A DNA stretch of 64,000 nt from UBA4742 sp963773335 (lineage in GTDB: Bacteria > Actinomycetota > Acidimicrobiia > Acidimicrobiales > Acidimicrobilacustridaceae), in assembly GCA_963773335.1 (NCBI GenBank), contig CAVZAT010000004.1, positions 1,364,001-1,428,000 of the forward strand. Direction: 5' to 3'. Below the pieces are notes generated by a model. The model did not search any database. It saw only the letters and a program-made list of their open reading frames with translations, and was not told where the DNA came from. This document shows positions 21,483-29,927 of this stretch, one piece after another. Position 1 is the stretch's first letter. Each line of letters begins with the position of its first letter. A program made the translations under genes and the position numbers.

Positions 21483-21647
21483 CGAAGCGAAGCCACTGAC
21501 CAGATGACACCCGGATGCCGAAGGCGCCCGCAGGGAGGCCTGCCGACCGCAGGGCCAAGAAGGTCGAAGCGAAGCCACTGACCAGATGACACCCGGATGC
21601 CGAAGGCGCCCGCAGGGAGGCCTGCCGACCGCAGGGCCAAGAAGGTC
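21483..21647 (-). repeat. Perfect 82-bp tandem duplication of a stop-adjacent intergenic repeat
   Basis: Two consecutive identical units with a period of 82 bp lie between convergent genes. Each contains GCGGGCGCCTTCGGCATCCG on the minus strand. Each unit can form small hairpins (GCAGG-CCTC-CCTGC; GGCATCC-GGGTGTC with wobbles). The block ends four bases from the stop codon of the minus-strand GGDEF gene. Related single copies occur at four other loci in the window. Confidence 0.85.
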
Positions 21648-21650
21648 GGC

Positions 21651-23009
21651 CTAGTTCTGCGCCACCTGCACGCTGCCGCGGGCGTCGCGCTTGGCCGCGT
21701 AGAGGGCGCCGTCGGCCGCGTCCACCAGGTCGTCGATCGAACACGTGCCCGGCGGGGCGGCGGCGACACCCACCGTCGCGCCCACCCGGACCGTCTCCCC
21801 GCCGAGGGTGATCGGCTCGCACACGGTGGCGCTCAGCCGCTCAGCCACGGCACGCACCACGGCCAGGTCGGGGACCCCAGGGCACAAGACGGCGAACTCG
21901 TCACCGCCCAGGCGCGCCAGCAGGTCGCCGTCACGGGTCGCGTCGCGCAGGCGGCTGGCCACCTCGATCAGCACCCGGTCGCCCGCCCCGTGTCCGAGCC
22001 GGTCGTTGACAGGCTTGAACTCGTCCAGGTCGATGTAGAGGACACCCACCAGCGGGCCCCTGGACTCGTCCTCCAGCGAGCGCTCCAGGTGCTCGAAGAA
22101 CCGGCTGCGATTGGCCAGGCCGGTGAGCGCATCATGGCTGGCGGCGTGGCGCAGCGCGGCCGCGTCGCGTTCGCGGGCCAGCACCAGCCCCGTCACCCGC
22201 ACAAGGTTCTCCAGCAGCACCCGGCAGGTGTAGTCGGGCTCCTCGTCGGCGCGCCGCCACAGGACCAGGCACGCCTCGGGTCCGGCCGAGCCCATCACCG
22301 GAAAGGCCCAGCACCAGCGGTACGCCGCCTCGGCGGCCCAGCTGCGGAGGGGTTCGCTCAACTGATGAACCGGCACGGCCCGGGGTTGGCCCACCAGGCT
22401 GGCCTGGTGCCACGGTGTCCCTACCAGCCCGGCGTCGTCGTGCAACCCGGGCGGCAGGCGGGGCGAGCCGATCTGGCGGAAGAACCGGCCGGCGAAGGGC
22501 TCGACCAGGATGGCGCCATCCGCCTCCAGCGTCTCGGCCCCCATGACCTCGACCAGCAGCCGGAGCGTCTCGTCCAGGGTGGCCCCGCCGGCCAGCTGCT
22601 CGATGACGCGGTCCAACAGATGCCGCTCGTCCCACTGGCGCAGGTAGGCCACCAGGCCGCCCACCTCGGGATCGTGCAGCTGTGCGTTGGCGGTGGCCTC
22701 GCACACGAAGGTGGAGCCGTCCTTTCGCTTGAGGCGGAACAGCATGGGTCGCTGCAGGCCCTGGCGGGTCATGGCGAAGCCCACCGACTCGAGCGCGGGC
22801 GGGTTCCAGTCGACGTCGATGTGGTCGAGGATGTTGGTGCCCACCAGCTCGTCGGGCTGGTAACCGGTCAGGCGCTCCAGTGCGCCGCCCAGCCACGTGA
22901 TCCGGCCCTGGTCGTCCACGATCGTCACGATCAGCGGCGCCAGCCCGATCAGCCGCTCGGTCAGCGCGTGGTGCGCCAGCCCTGACGGAGGTGCTGCAGG
23001 ATTGCTCAC
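21651..23009 (-). CDS. PAS-GAF-GGDEF diguanylate cyclase
   Basis: A soluble 452-residue protein that should make c-di-GMP. PAS domain: LIVTIVDDQGRITWLGGALE to about residue 130. A GAF-like region spans about 135-280. The GGDEF domain starts SHDALTGLANRSRFFEHLER, with an intact active site (ARLGGDEFAVLCPG). An I-site RDGD lies five residues before GGDEF, so product inhibition is expected. No membrane segment is seen. It is convergent with the amidohydrolase operon and divergent from the TetR gene. Confidence 0.93.
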   Translation of the reverse strand: MSNPAAPPSGLAHHALTERLIGLAPLIVTIVDDQGRITWLGGALERLTGYQPDELVGTNILDHIDVDWNPPALESVGFAMTRQGLQRPMLFRLKRKDGSTFVCEATANAQLHDPEVGGLVAYLRQWDERHLLDRVIEQLAGGATLDETLRLLVEVMGAETLEADGAILVEPFAGRFFRQIGSPRLPPGLHDDAGLVGTPWHQASLVGQPRAVPVHQLSEPLRSWAAEAAYRWCWAFPVMGSAGPEACLVLWRRADEEPDYTCRVLLENLVRVTGLVLARERDAAALRHAASHDALTGLANRSRFFEHLERSLEDESRGPLVGVLYIDLDEFKPVNDRLGHGAGDRVLIEVASRLRDATRDGDLLARLGGDEFAVLCPGVPDLAVVRAVAERLSATVCEPITLGGETVRVGATVGVAAAPPGTCSIDDLVDAADGALYAAKRDARGSVQVAQN

Positions 23010-23169
23010 ATCAGGCCATCGGCATCCCTGGCGCCAGACTGAGCATCGAGCGGCGTTCCACTACCCTGGCCCGCGTCGAGCCCGAGGGGAAGTTGACGAT
23101 CGCGGCAAATCCTGACGAGACAGCCCTCACGATGGTCGCCCACCACCCGGTCCTCGTCGGGGCACCGCG

Positions 23170-23844
23170 ATGACCGAGTCCGCACCCCGTTCGGAGCGGC
23201 GCTACGGCGGCCAGTCGGCGGAGCAGCGCCGCGCCGATCGGCAGCGCCGCCTGCTCGATGCCGGCCTGGAGCTGTTCGGCACGCACGGCTTTCGGACCAC
23301 GACCGTGGCCGATGTGTGCCGGGCCGCAGCCGTGGCACCCATCCACTTCTACGAGGAGTACAGCGGCCGGGAGTCCCTGCTGGAGGCGGTCTACGACGAG
23401 ATCATGGACACCACCCGCGCCGCGGTGGATGCAGCAGTGGCGGAATGCCCCGACGACTTCCGCGCCCGGTCCCGGGCCGGCCTGGCCGCCTTCTGCCACG
23501 CCATGCTCGACGACCCACGTCGGGCACGGGTCCAGTGCATCGAGATCGTAGGGGTGTCCGAGACCATGGAGGCTCGGCGTCATACCGGCCTGCTGCGGTA
23601 CGCCGCGCTGGTGGCCGAGTCCTTCGACCTGGCGCGCCCGGAGCTCGATCGGGTTCCCCAGCCCGCCGACCTGGGGACCATGCCCGCGTTGCGCAGCACC
23701 GCCATCACCTTGGTAGGTGGGGTCAACGAGGCCATCGTCGACTGGCTCCTCGAGCCCGACCACCAGCCGATCGACGAGCTGATCGATGCCCTCAGCGCCG
23801 TGTTCATCGCCACCGGCGAGCACCTGTCGGCCGACCCGCGCTGA
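23170..23844 (+). CDS. TetR/AcrR family transcriptional regulator
   Basis: A 224-residue repressor-type protein. The N-terminal helix-turn-helix spans about residues 20-65 (RQRRLLDAGLELFGTHGFRT, TTVADVCRAAAVAPIHFYEE), with the typical FYxE..S segment after it. The C-terminal ligand-binding part is helical (FCHAMLDDPRRARVQCIEIV). Its target is unknown; it is divergent from the GGDEF gene across 160 bp and convergent with the acyltransferase remnant. Confidence 0.9.
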   Translation: MTESAPRSERRYGGQSAEQRRADRQRRLLDAGLELFGTHGFRTTTVADVCRAAAVAPIHFYEEYSGRESLLEAVYDEIMDTTRAAVDAAVAECPDDFRARSRAGLAAFCHAMLDDPRRARVQCIEIVGVSETMEARRHTGLLRYAALVAESFDLARPELDRVPQPADLGTMPALRSTAITLVGGVNEAIVDWLLEPDHQPIDELIDALSAVFIATGEHLSADPR

Positions 23845-23853
23845 TCACGGTCG

Positions 23854-24480
23854 TCAGCTGGCCATCACCCGGGAGTGGAGGTCGGTCACGATCGATGCCT
23901 TGGTGGTCACGAAGGCGTCGGTCAGGTGGTGGGTGTCGATGAGACCAGGGTGTGACATTGATCTGGAACGGCGGGCAGCCGTCGTGCTCGCGGAGCACGA
24001 GCTTGAGGTGCTGGGCCTTGGCCAACTGCTCGAACACCGGCCGCCACTGCCCCATGTGGGAGTCACCGATGAGCATGAGGGTGGTCGGGCTGGTGACGTC
24101 GCCCCCGACGCAGTACTTGTCGCCGTCGGCGGACTTGATGGCGCCGGTGATCGGGCATTCGGTGGACGACGCGTGAGCGGTAAAGGCTGACCGCGACCGT
24201 GACTTGTTGTTGGATGGAGGACCCGGGCGGGGCTTGGAGGTTGGCGGCGGTGCGGGGGCTGCCGGCGGCTGAGGCGGGCACGGTGGGGGTGTTGGGGGTG
24301 ACCACGAAGGTCACGGCCAGCACCAGGGCGGTGACCACCGCGCCGAACACGAAGGTGCGGGTGTTGGACGAGGTCAGCACGGGTAGGAACCGGATCGGGG
24401 TCTCGTAGTAGTGATACGCCAACCACGCAACCCCCAAGGCCCACAGGGCGGCCGCCGAGTTCCGGGGGCCGCGCGGACTC
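23854..24480 (-). pseudogene. Remnant of an OafA-type acyltransferase/SGNH protein beside the tRNA gene
   Basis: Across three frames the minus strand encodes the last helix of an acyltransferase-3 domain (AAALWALGVAWLAYHYYETP, IRF). Another helix follows (FVFGAVVTALVLAVTFVVTP), then a linker and the beginning of an SGNH domain with the GDSH motif (LMLIGDSHMGQWRPVFEQLA). The acyltransferase N-terminus (normally about ten helices) is absent, because the tRNA gene occupies the place just upstream. The SGNH domain stops after about 75 residues, well short of the usual length. At least two frameshifts occur, near 24170 and 23935. It is best read as a fragment left after recombination at the tRNA, though misassembly is possible. 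Confidence 0.65.
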
Positions 24481-24528
24481 CGTTCGGCCGAGCGCCGAGC
24501 GGGATCCGCGGGGTGTCCCACTGGTTCG

Positions 24529-24602
24529 TGGAGGTGATGGGATTCGAACCCACGGCCTCCTCGATGCGACCGAGGCGCTCTAGCCAACTGAGCTACACCC
24601 CC
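24529..24602 (-). tRNA. tRNA-Ala (anticodon CGC)
   Basis: The 74-nt minus-strand sequence folds as a cloverleaf. The acceptor is GGGGGTG/CACCTCC, D-stem GCTC/GAGC, anticodon stem CCTCG/CGAGG with loop GTCGCAT, and T-arm GTGGG-TTCGAAT-CCCAT. The acceptor carries the G3:U70 wobble pair, the main alanine identity element, and the discriminator is A. The 3' CCA is not encoded. G at position 32 of the anticodon loop is unusual. Confidence 0.93.
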
Positions 24603-24714
24603 AGAGGGTCCGGTCAGGATAGCCGAGCCACCGTGGGGGCTCGGGCGAGGCCGTGATCGGCCATCCGATCCACGGGGCGGTCGAAGCCAGCGCGGCGGTC
24701 GGGGGCCCGGGGCT

Positions 24715-25287
24715 TCAGTTGGCGGACTGGCGCAGCAGCAGGGGTGCGACGTGGCGTTCGCCCAGCTCCATAGCCGGGAGGTACCGAACCTTTTGCTGGC
24801 GCTCGGTGGCGACCCGCTGGATCTGGACGAGCAGGAAGACGTATCCGACCAGCAGGAGGTCGCTCAGCAGCTGCAGGTACCAGAAGACCCCCCCGACCAG
24901 CACGCTGAGCGCCAGCGTGACCAAGGTGGCGCTGATCAGCCCCAGCAGCACGTTCTTGCGACGTTCCCGTGCCTGGCGGCGGGTCATGGTCGACGATGAG
25001 CGATAGGACGTCGGGGCGAACGCGGGCCGAGCCAGCGACACGGGGTTGGCCTGCGGAGCCGGCCCGGCGATGCGAGTGGGCGGGGCCGAGCGGCGCGGCG
25101 AGGTGCGCTCGAGGATCGACAGGTGCTTGGAGAAGCTGGAGATGGAGTTCACACTGCGGTGCTCACTGCGGCCACGGAACCAGATGACGAAGTAGATGGC
25201 CCACACTGCCGCGAGGATGAACAGCACCACGAATGTCACGCTCCGTGCCCTGCCTTCGTTGCCTGGTGACCGTAGCCATCGGGCCAC
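24715..25287 (-). CDS. Actinobacterial three-helix membrane protein, possible SepX/Rv0996-type divisome protein
   Basis: A 190-residue protein with one N-terminal helix (VTFVVLFILAAVWAIYFVIW), a polar Ser/Arg/Pro-rich cytoplasmic region (about 40-115) and two adjacent helices (LLGLISATLVTLALSVLVGG and a second near LLSDLLLVGYVFLLVQIQRV). The position beside tRNA-Ala and the moaC/moaA/moeA/galU block mirrors the chromosomal setting of Rv0996/SepX-like membrane proteins. I infer that relation from synteny and topology only. The first GTG (25287) is listed; GTG at about 25239, directly before the helix and after AAGGCAGGG, is an equally good start. Confidence 0.65.
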   Translation of the reverse strand: MARWLRSPGNEGRARSVTFVVLFILAAVWAIYFVIWFRGRSEHRSVNSISSFSKHLSILERTSPRRSAPPTRIAGPAPQANPVSLARPAFAPTSYRSSSTMTRRQARERRKNVLLGLISATLVTLALSVLVGGVFWYLQLLSDLLLVGYVFLLVQIQRVATERQQKVRYLPAMELGERHVAPLLLRQSAN

Positions 25288-25421
25288 GGAAACGGGTGGA
25301 TGCCGCCGCAGGGACCCAACTCGATCGCACGGCGGACAGACGAGCTCGGAACCAAGGTTACGGTCGGATTTACGATGTTACGTTCTTACTACGGAATGCC
25401 GTCCCCCGCTAGCCCGCCCGG
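25288..25421 (-). promoter_or_regulatory. AT-richer intergenic region upstream of the three-helix protein
   Basis: This 134-bp gap follows the moaC stop and precedes the membrane protein gene. It contains an AT-rich core on the minus strand (TAAGAACGTAACATCGTAAA, about 25370-25389) with TAACAT as a possible -10. No repeat copy is present here. Confidence 0.35.
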
Positions 25422-25928
25422 TCAGTCGACCAGGTCGTCGAGCACGGCCGATCGCCGGTAGGCGCCTGAGCGCCCACCGGTCTTCTCCCACAGGGTGATC
25501 TCGCCGATCACCATCGAGCGATCCGCCGACTTGCACATGTCGTAGATGGTCAGCGCGGCGATCGAGCAGGCCGTCAGCGCCTCCATCTCCACCCCCGTTC
25601 GGTCCACGGTCTCGACCTGGGCCTCCACCTCGATGTAGGTGTCCTCGATGCGGAAGTTGACCAGCACCGAGCCGACCAGCAGCGGGTGGCACAACGGGAT
25701 CAGGTCGGGCGTGCGCTTGGCCGCCTGGATGCCGGCCACCCGGGCGACCGCCAGCACGTCGCCCTTGGAGATGGCGCCACGGGCGATCAACGACGTGGTC
25801 TCCGGCTGCATCGAGACCCGCCCCCGGGCGATGGCCCGGCGATGGGTCGGCTCCTTGGGCGACACATCCACCATGCGAGCCCGACCCAGGGGGTCGAGGT
25901 GGGTGAGCCCCGGCGTCAGATCGGACAT
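25422..25928 (-). CDS. moaC: MoaC, cyclic pyranopterin monophosphate synthase
   Basis: MoaC converts the MoaA product to cyclic pyranopterin monophosphate in molybdenum cofactor synthesis. The 168-residue protein is of normal length and has the family blocks KGDVLAVARVAGIQAAKRT, LIPLCHPLL, TGVEMEALTACSIAALTIYD and KSADRSMVIG. The ATG at 25928 (MSDLTPGLTHLD) is preferred over longer readings because a TAGACT box lies eight bases upstream. Confidence 0.95.
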   Translation of the reverse strand: MSDLTPGLTHLDPLGRARMVDVSPKEPTHRRAIARGRVSMQPETTSLIARGAISKGDVLAVARVAGIQAAKRTPDLIPLCHPLLVGSVLVNFRIEDTYIEVEAQVETVDRTGVEMEALTACSIAALTIYDMCKSADRSMVIGEITLWEKTGGRSGAYRRSAVLDDLVD

Positions 25929-25936
25929 GGTCGGGA

Positions 25937-25942
25937 AGTCTA
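25937..25942 (-). promoter_or_regulatory. Putative -10 box upstream of moaC
   Basis: TAGACT lies eight bases before the moaC ATG on the minus strand, at leaderless spacing. It lies downstream of a repeat copy that separates moaC from moaA. Confidence 0.45.
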
Positions 25943-25982
25943 CGTTGACGCCGTGGAGCAGGGCGAAGCCGCTCGCAAGGAA

Positions 25983-26036
25983 GACACCCAGATGGCCGAA
26001 GGCCGCCCGACGGATTGTGGCCGGGCCAGCAGGTCG
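25983..26036 (-). repeat. Stop-adjacent dispersed repeat, copy after moaA
   Basis: On the minus strand, directly after the moaA TAG, the sequence runs GGCCCGGCCACAATCCG, then TCGGGCGGCCTTCGGC, then a degenerate CATCTGGGTGTC. It matches the copies at 33511, 57764 and 21483 in order and orientation. Confidence 0.7.
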
Positions 26037-26038
26037 CC

Positions 26039-27043
26039 CTATCCGCCGATCTGGCTCATACTGCGGCGCGGACGGATGAACTGCACCTGGTCGATGGCGT
26101 GGCCCGACCACTTGGTGGCTACCGCCGCCGCGATCCGCTCGGCCAACTCGTCGTCGGACGCGCCGGCCCGCAACGGCGTGCGCAGGTCGTGCTCGTCGAT
26201 GGCGAACAGGCAGGTGGCCAACTGCCCCTCGGCCGTGAGGCGCACCCGATCGCAGGATTCGCAGAAAGGATGGCTGACGCTGGCGATGACGCCGACGTGT
26301 CCGGCGCCGTCGCGGTAGCGGAATCGCTCAGCCGGCTCCGAGCCCCGCGTCGCCACCGCCTCGAGCGGGTGGACGGCATCGATGGCCGCCACGATGTCGG
26401 CCTGATCCATGACCTGGTCCCGGGTCCAGCCGCCCTGGGCGTCGAGGGGCATGAACTCGATGAAGCGCACCTCCACGGCCCGCTCGCGCCCGAAGGTGGC
26501 GAAGTCCACGATCTCGTCGTCGTTGACGCCGCGCATCACCACCACGTTCACCTTGATGGGGCCGAGGCCGGCCTCGGCCGCCGCGTCGATCCCCTGGAGC
26601 ACGGCGGCCAGGTTGTCGCGCTGGGTCAACGCCTCGAAGCGAGCGGGGCGCAGCGAGTCGCAGGAGATGTTGATGCGACCGAGCCCGGCGCGGGCCAGGT
26701 CGTGCGCGATCAGCGCCAGCGTGGCCCCGTTGGTGGTCATGGCCAGATCGACCCGACGATCGTCGGCCGTGCGCAGGCCGGCCAGCCGCGACACAAGCAC
26801 CGGCAGGTGGGCCCGAACCGTCGGCTCGCCCCCGGTGATGCGGATGCCGTCGAAGTCGAAGCGCTCCACGAAGATGCGGGCCAGCCGGGTGATCTCCTCG
26901 TAGGTGAGCAGTTCGCGGCGCGGGAGCCACGCCATGCCCTCGGCTGGCATGCAGTACCGGCATCGGAAGTTGCAGCGATCGGTGATGGAGATCCGCAGGT
27001 CGCGATGCACACGACCGAACCCGTCGACCAGCGGTTTCCCCAT
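26039..27043 (-). CDS. moaA: MoaA, GTP 3',8-cyclase (radical SAM)
   Basis: MoaA carries out the first step of molybdenum cofactor synthesis. The 334-residue protein has the radical-SAM cluster motif C-x3-C-x2-C (DRCNFRCRYCMP), ITGGEPTVR, and the C-terminal cluster cysteines CESCDRVRLTAEGQLATC. It ends in the double glycine (SQIGG) needed for activity. The frame is intact. MoaC follows on the same strand, separated by a repeat and its own promoter-like box. Confidence 0.96.
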   Translation of the reverse strand: MGKPLVDGFGRVHRDLRISITDRCNFRCRYCMPAEGMAWLPRRELLTYEEITRLARIFVERFDFDGIRITGGEPTVRAHLPVLVSRLAGLRTADDRRVDLAMTTNGATLALIAHDLARAGLGRINISCDSLRPARFEALTQRDNLAAVLQGIDAAAEAGLGPIKVNVVVMRGVNDDEIVDFATFGRERAVEVRFIEFMPLDAQGGWTRDQVMDQADIVAAIDAVHPLEAVATRGSEPAERFRYRDGAGHVGVIASVSHPFCESCDRVRLTAEGQLATCLFAIDEHDLRTPLRAGASDDELAERIAAAVATKWSGHAIDQVQFIRPRRSMSQIGG

Positions 27044-27049
27044 GGAACC

Positions 27050-27055
27050 AGGCTA
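27050..27055 (-). promoter_or_regulatory. Putative -10 box upstream of moaA
   Basis: TAGCCT lies six bases before the moaA ATG on the minus strand and overlaps the end of the preceding gene. No clear -35 is seen. Confidence 0.45.
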
Positions 27056-27543
27056 GGCCGGCTGGTGGGCGACCCACCACCGGTGGATCAGTGCCACCTT
27101 GGTGTCGAGATCCGGATCCGGCCCGGGTCCGATCAGCGAGCCGCCGGCGAGGGGGACCGGGAGCCGGACCCGACCGTCGTCACGCACCAACAGCACCCGT
27201 CGGGACATCCCGCGTCGCGCACCTCCACGCCCCGGACTGCCGACCACCGCACCCGCCGGTGGCGGGGCCCCCAGCGCCAGACCACGCCCTCGGAGTCGAG
27301 GCCGGTCACCGGCTGCACCGAGCCGAGTGCCCACGCCACCGCCACCAGCAGGCCGGCCAACACCCCCAGGTCGAGCCATCCCGAGGCGTGCGAGAGCCGA
27401 TGGACCAGGGTGAAGCGCACCAGGCCCGCCGACCACACCATGACCGCGACGGCGAGCAGCCCTCGCCGGTACCGCCGACGCTGGGCCGCGGTGAAGCGCA
27501 GCTCGACCGAGCCAGCGGCGGGTTGCTCGGCGGGGTCGGACAC
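27053..27543 (-). CDS. PH-domain-like small membrane protein (one frameshift)
   Basis: The protein starts MSDPAEQPAAGSVELRFTAA. Two close hydrophobic helices (RRGLLAVAVMVWSAGLVRFT and LGVLAGLLVAVAWALG) are followed by a beta-rich segment (VTGLDSEGVVWRWGPRHRRV, RWSAVRGVEVRD) of the bacterial PH type. An indel near 27200 shifts to the frame reading RRVLLVRDDGRVRLPVPLAG and ending at 27053, giving about 162 residues. It lies 4 bp after moeA. The link to cofactor synthesis is positional only. Confidence 0.65.
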
Positions 27544-27546
27544 GCG

Positions 27547-28794
27547 TCAGGAACTGACAGGGTCGGTGACCAGGATCTCGACCCGGCCGCCGGGGGACAC
27601 ACCGTCGCCGTCGGGCAGCACGGCCAGGGCGTTCGCCCCCACCAGCGCGCTCAGCTGGTGCGAACCCTGCCCACCGGCGGACCGGACGTGGTGGAGCCCG
27701 TCGGGGTCCAGCCGGGCCACCACCCGGTCGAAGTGCGTCTTGCCGTCCGGTCGCCGCCGCAGGGCCTCGTCAGCCACCGCCGAGACCCGCGGGCGGTCCA
27801 ACGCCGTCGGCGGGTGACCCATGAGGGCCCGCAGCCCCGGCCGGGCGAACAGCTCGAACGACACCACCGAGGACACGGGGTTTCCGGGCAGACCGAACAC
27901 GGGGACGGTGCGATCCGTGGTGATGGTGCCGAAGGCCAGGGGCTTGGCCGGCCGGATGGCCACCTGCATCCAGCGCATCTCCCCCAGGCGATCGAGCACC
28001 ACCTTCACGAAGTCGAAGTCGCCCATGCTCACCCCACCGCTGGTGATGAGGGCATCGCAGGTGGCCACCCCACCCAGGAAGGCGTCGTGGATGGCCTGCT
28101 CGTCGTCGGGAGTGTGCCCCAGGTCCACCCCGACGGCACCGGCCTGGTCCACCAGAGCCAGCAGGGTGGCCCGGTTCGAGTCGCGGATCTGGCCGGGCTG
28201 GAGGGTCACCGGTCCGTCGACGAGCTCGTCGCCGGTCGACAGGACGCCCACCCGGGCCCGGGGCACGACGCGCACCTGGTCGACGCCGAAGGTGGCCAGC
28301 ACGCCGATGTGACCGGCGGTGAGCACGTCGCCGGCCGGATACACCAGGTCACCCGGCTCCAGATCGTCCCCCGCCGGACGCACCGACTGCCCGGCGGCCA
28401 CCTCGATCAACAGATCGACCTGGGCACCGTCGTGGGAACCCACCATCCGGCTGTCCTCGACCATCACCACCGCGTCGACGCCGGCCGGGATGGGGGCACC
28501 GGTCATGATGCGCACCGCCTGACCGGGGCCCGGCTCGAAATCGGGCGCGGCGCCGGCCTGGATGGTGCCGATGACCGCCAGGCGCACCGGTGCGGCCCCC
28601 GACGCCCGGCGCGTGTCGATGGCCCGGACGCCGAAACCGTCCACGGCGCTGTTGGCGAACGGAGGCACTGGCTCGGGCGCGATCAGCGGGTCGAGGGTCA
28701 CGCAACCCGCGGCGCGGTCGCGTGCCACCAGCTGCGGGTCCAACGCCCCGCAGGCGCCGAGCACATGGGCCCGGGCCTCCGGCAGCGGGATCAC
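27547..28794 (-). CDS. moeA: MoeA, molybdopterin molybdenumtransferase
   Basis: MoeA inserts molybdate into adenylylated molybdopterin. The 415-residue frame is intact with family motifs PPFANSAVDGFGVRA, GAPIPAGVDAVVMVED, STGDELV, SGGVSMGDFDFVKVVLDRLG and FGLPGNPVSSVVSFELF. Its GTG start at 28794 overlaps the galU stop (GTGTGATC), so galU and moeA are translationally coupled. The galU-moeA order is conserved in actinobacteria; the rimJ acetyltransferase often found next is missing. Confidence 0.95.
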   Translation of the reverse strand: MIPLPEARAHVLGACGALDPQLVARDRAAGCVTLDPLIAPEPVPPFANSAVDGFGVRAIDTRRASGAAPVRLAVIGTIQAGAAPDFEPGPGQAVRIMTGAPIPAGVDAVVMVEDSRMVGSHDGAQVDLLIEVAAGQSVRPAGDDLEPGDLVYPAGDVLTAGHIGVLATFGVDQVRVVPRARVGVLSTGDELVDGPVTLQPGQIRDSNRATLLALVDQAGAVGVDLGHTPDDEQAIHDAFLGGVATCDALITSGGVSMGDFDFVKVVLDRLGEMRWMQVAIRPAKPLAFGTITTDRTVPVFGLPGNPVSSVVSFELFARPGLRALMGHPPTALDRPRVSAVADEALRRRPDGKTHFDRVVARLDPDGLHHVRSAGGQGSHQLSALVGANALAVLPDGDGVSPGGRVEILVTDPVSS

Positions 28795-29675
28795 ACCAGG
28801 CCCCGGTCCTTCACGAACTCGGTGAGGAAGCTCTGGAACTCGGGACCCAAGTCGTCGCGCTCGCAGGCCATCTCGACGGTGGCGCGCAGGAAGTCGAGCT
28901 TCTTGCCGATGTCGTAGCGGCCGGCGGAGAAGCGGTAGCCGTAGACGGCCTGCTCCTCGATGAGCAGCGCGATGGCGTCGGTGAGCTGGATCTCGCCCCC
29001 GCCGTCGGGCACCACGCGATCGATGGCGTCGAAGATCTCGGGGGTCAGCACGTAGCGACCCATGACCGCCAGGTTCGAGGGGGCCTCGGCCGGCGACGGC
29101 TTCTCCACGATGTCGAGGACCCGAACCAACTGGTCGTTGACCTGCTCGGGCTTGACGCAGCCGTACGAGGAGATCTCCGACGGCGGGAACTCGGTGAGGG
29201 CCACGACCGACCGGCCGTACTGCTCGTAGGTCTGGATCATCCCCTCGAGCACTTGGGACCGGCTGTCCATGATGTCGTCGCCCAGCAGGACCACGAAGGG
29301 GTTGTCCCCCACGTGCTTGCGGGCCACCGAGATGGCGTGCCCCAGCCCGAGGGGCTCGCCCTGGCGCACGTAGTGGATGTCGGCCAGCCCGGCCAGGGCC
29401 TGCACCTCCTCCAGTTGCCCCATCTTGCCCCGCTGCTCGAGGTAGTACTCGAGCTCGAAGTTGCGGTCGAAGTGGTCCTCCAGGCTGCGCTTGGCCCGGC
29501 CGGTGATGATCAAGATGTCGTCGATGCCCGAGGCCACCGCCTCCTCGACCACGTACTGGATCGCGGGCTTGTCGACGATCGGCAGCATCTCCTTGGGCTG
29601 GGCCTTGGTGGCCGGCAGGAACCGGGTGCCCAGGCCGGCCGCGGGGATGACTGCTTTGGTCACCGTGCGCTTCAT
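28791..29675 (-). CDS. galU: GalU, UTP-glucose-1-phosphate uridylyltransferase
   Basis: GalU makes UDP-glucose for cell wall and capsule precursors. The 294-residue protein has the nucleotidyltransferase signature PAAGLGTRFLPATKAQPKEM followed by LPIVDKPAIQYVVEE, and VLLGDDIMDSRSQVLEGMI, SYGCVKPEQ and FSAGRYDIGKKLDFL. All are complete and of normal length. Confidence 0.96.
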   Translation of the reverse strand: MKRTVTKAVIPAAGLGTRFLPATKAQPKEMLPIVDKPAIQYVVEEAVASGIDDILIITGRAKRSLEDHFDRNFELEYYLEQRGKMGQLEEVQALAGLADIHYVRQGEPLGLGHAISVARKHVGDNPFVVLLGDDIMDSRSQVLEGMIQTYEQYGRSVVALTEFPPSEISSYGCVKPEQVNDQLVRVLDIVEKPSPAEAPSNLAVMGRYVLTPEIFDAIDRVVPDGGGEIQLTDAIALLIEEQAVYGYRFSAGRYDIGKKLDFLRATVEMACERDDLGPEFQSFLTEFVKDRGLV

Positions 29676-29683
29676 GGGCGCTC

Positions 29684-29689
29684 ACTGTA
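29684..29689 (-). promoter_or_regulatory. Putative -10 box upstream of galU
   Basis: TACAGT lies eight bases before the galU ATG on the minus strand. A TTGTGG further upstream is too far (21 bp) for a standard -35. Confidence 0.4.
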
Positions 29690-29927
29690 GGGCGGTGGCG
29701 CCGGTCACGCCCACAACCGCCACCGATGTTCACGCCGGCTTCATGCCTCGGTGATCGGGGGGTTGCCGGCTGGTCGACCACCCACGGGACCGGGTGGCAC
29801 GCCTCGCGCGTTCGGTATGCTGGCAGTCTGCCCGTTCGACTGCTAACGCTCGGTCGCCCCCCCGCTCCCACCCCGGCCAGGCCGGACCCGGGCCGGACGC
29901 CGGGCGGCCTTGACCGCCGGAGGATCC
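29690..29927. other. Divergent intergenic region between galU and fmdB
   Basis: About 240 bp without a convincing ORF. On the plus strand GGTATGCTGG (29815-29824) is a possible -10 for fmdB with a leader of about 100 nt. A ribosome-binding site GGAGG lies just before the fmdB ATG. I see no clear RNA structure or repeat. Confidence 0.4.
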
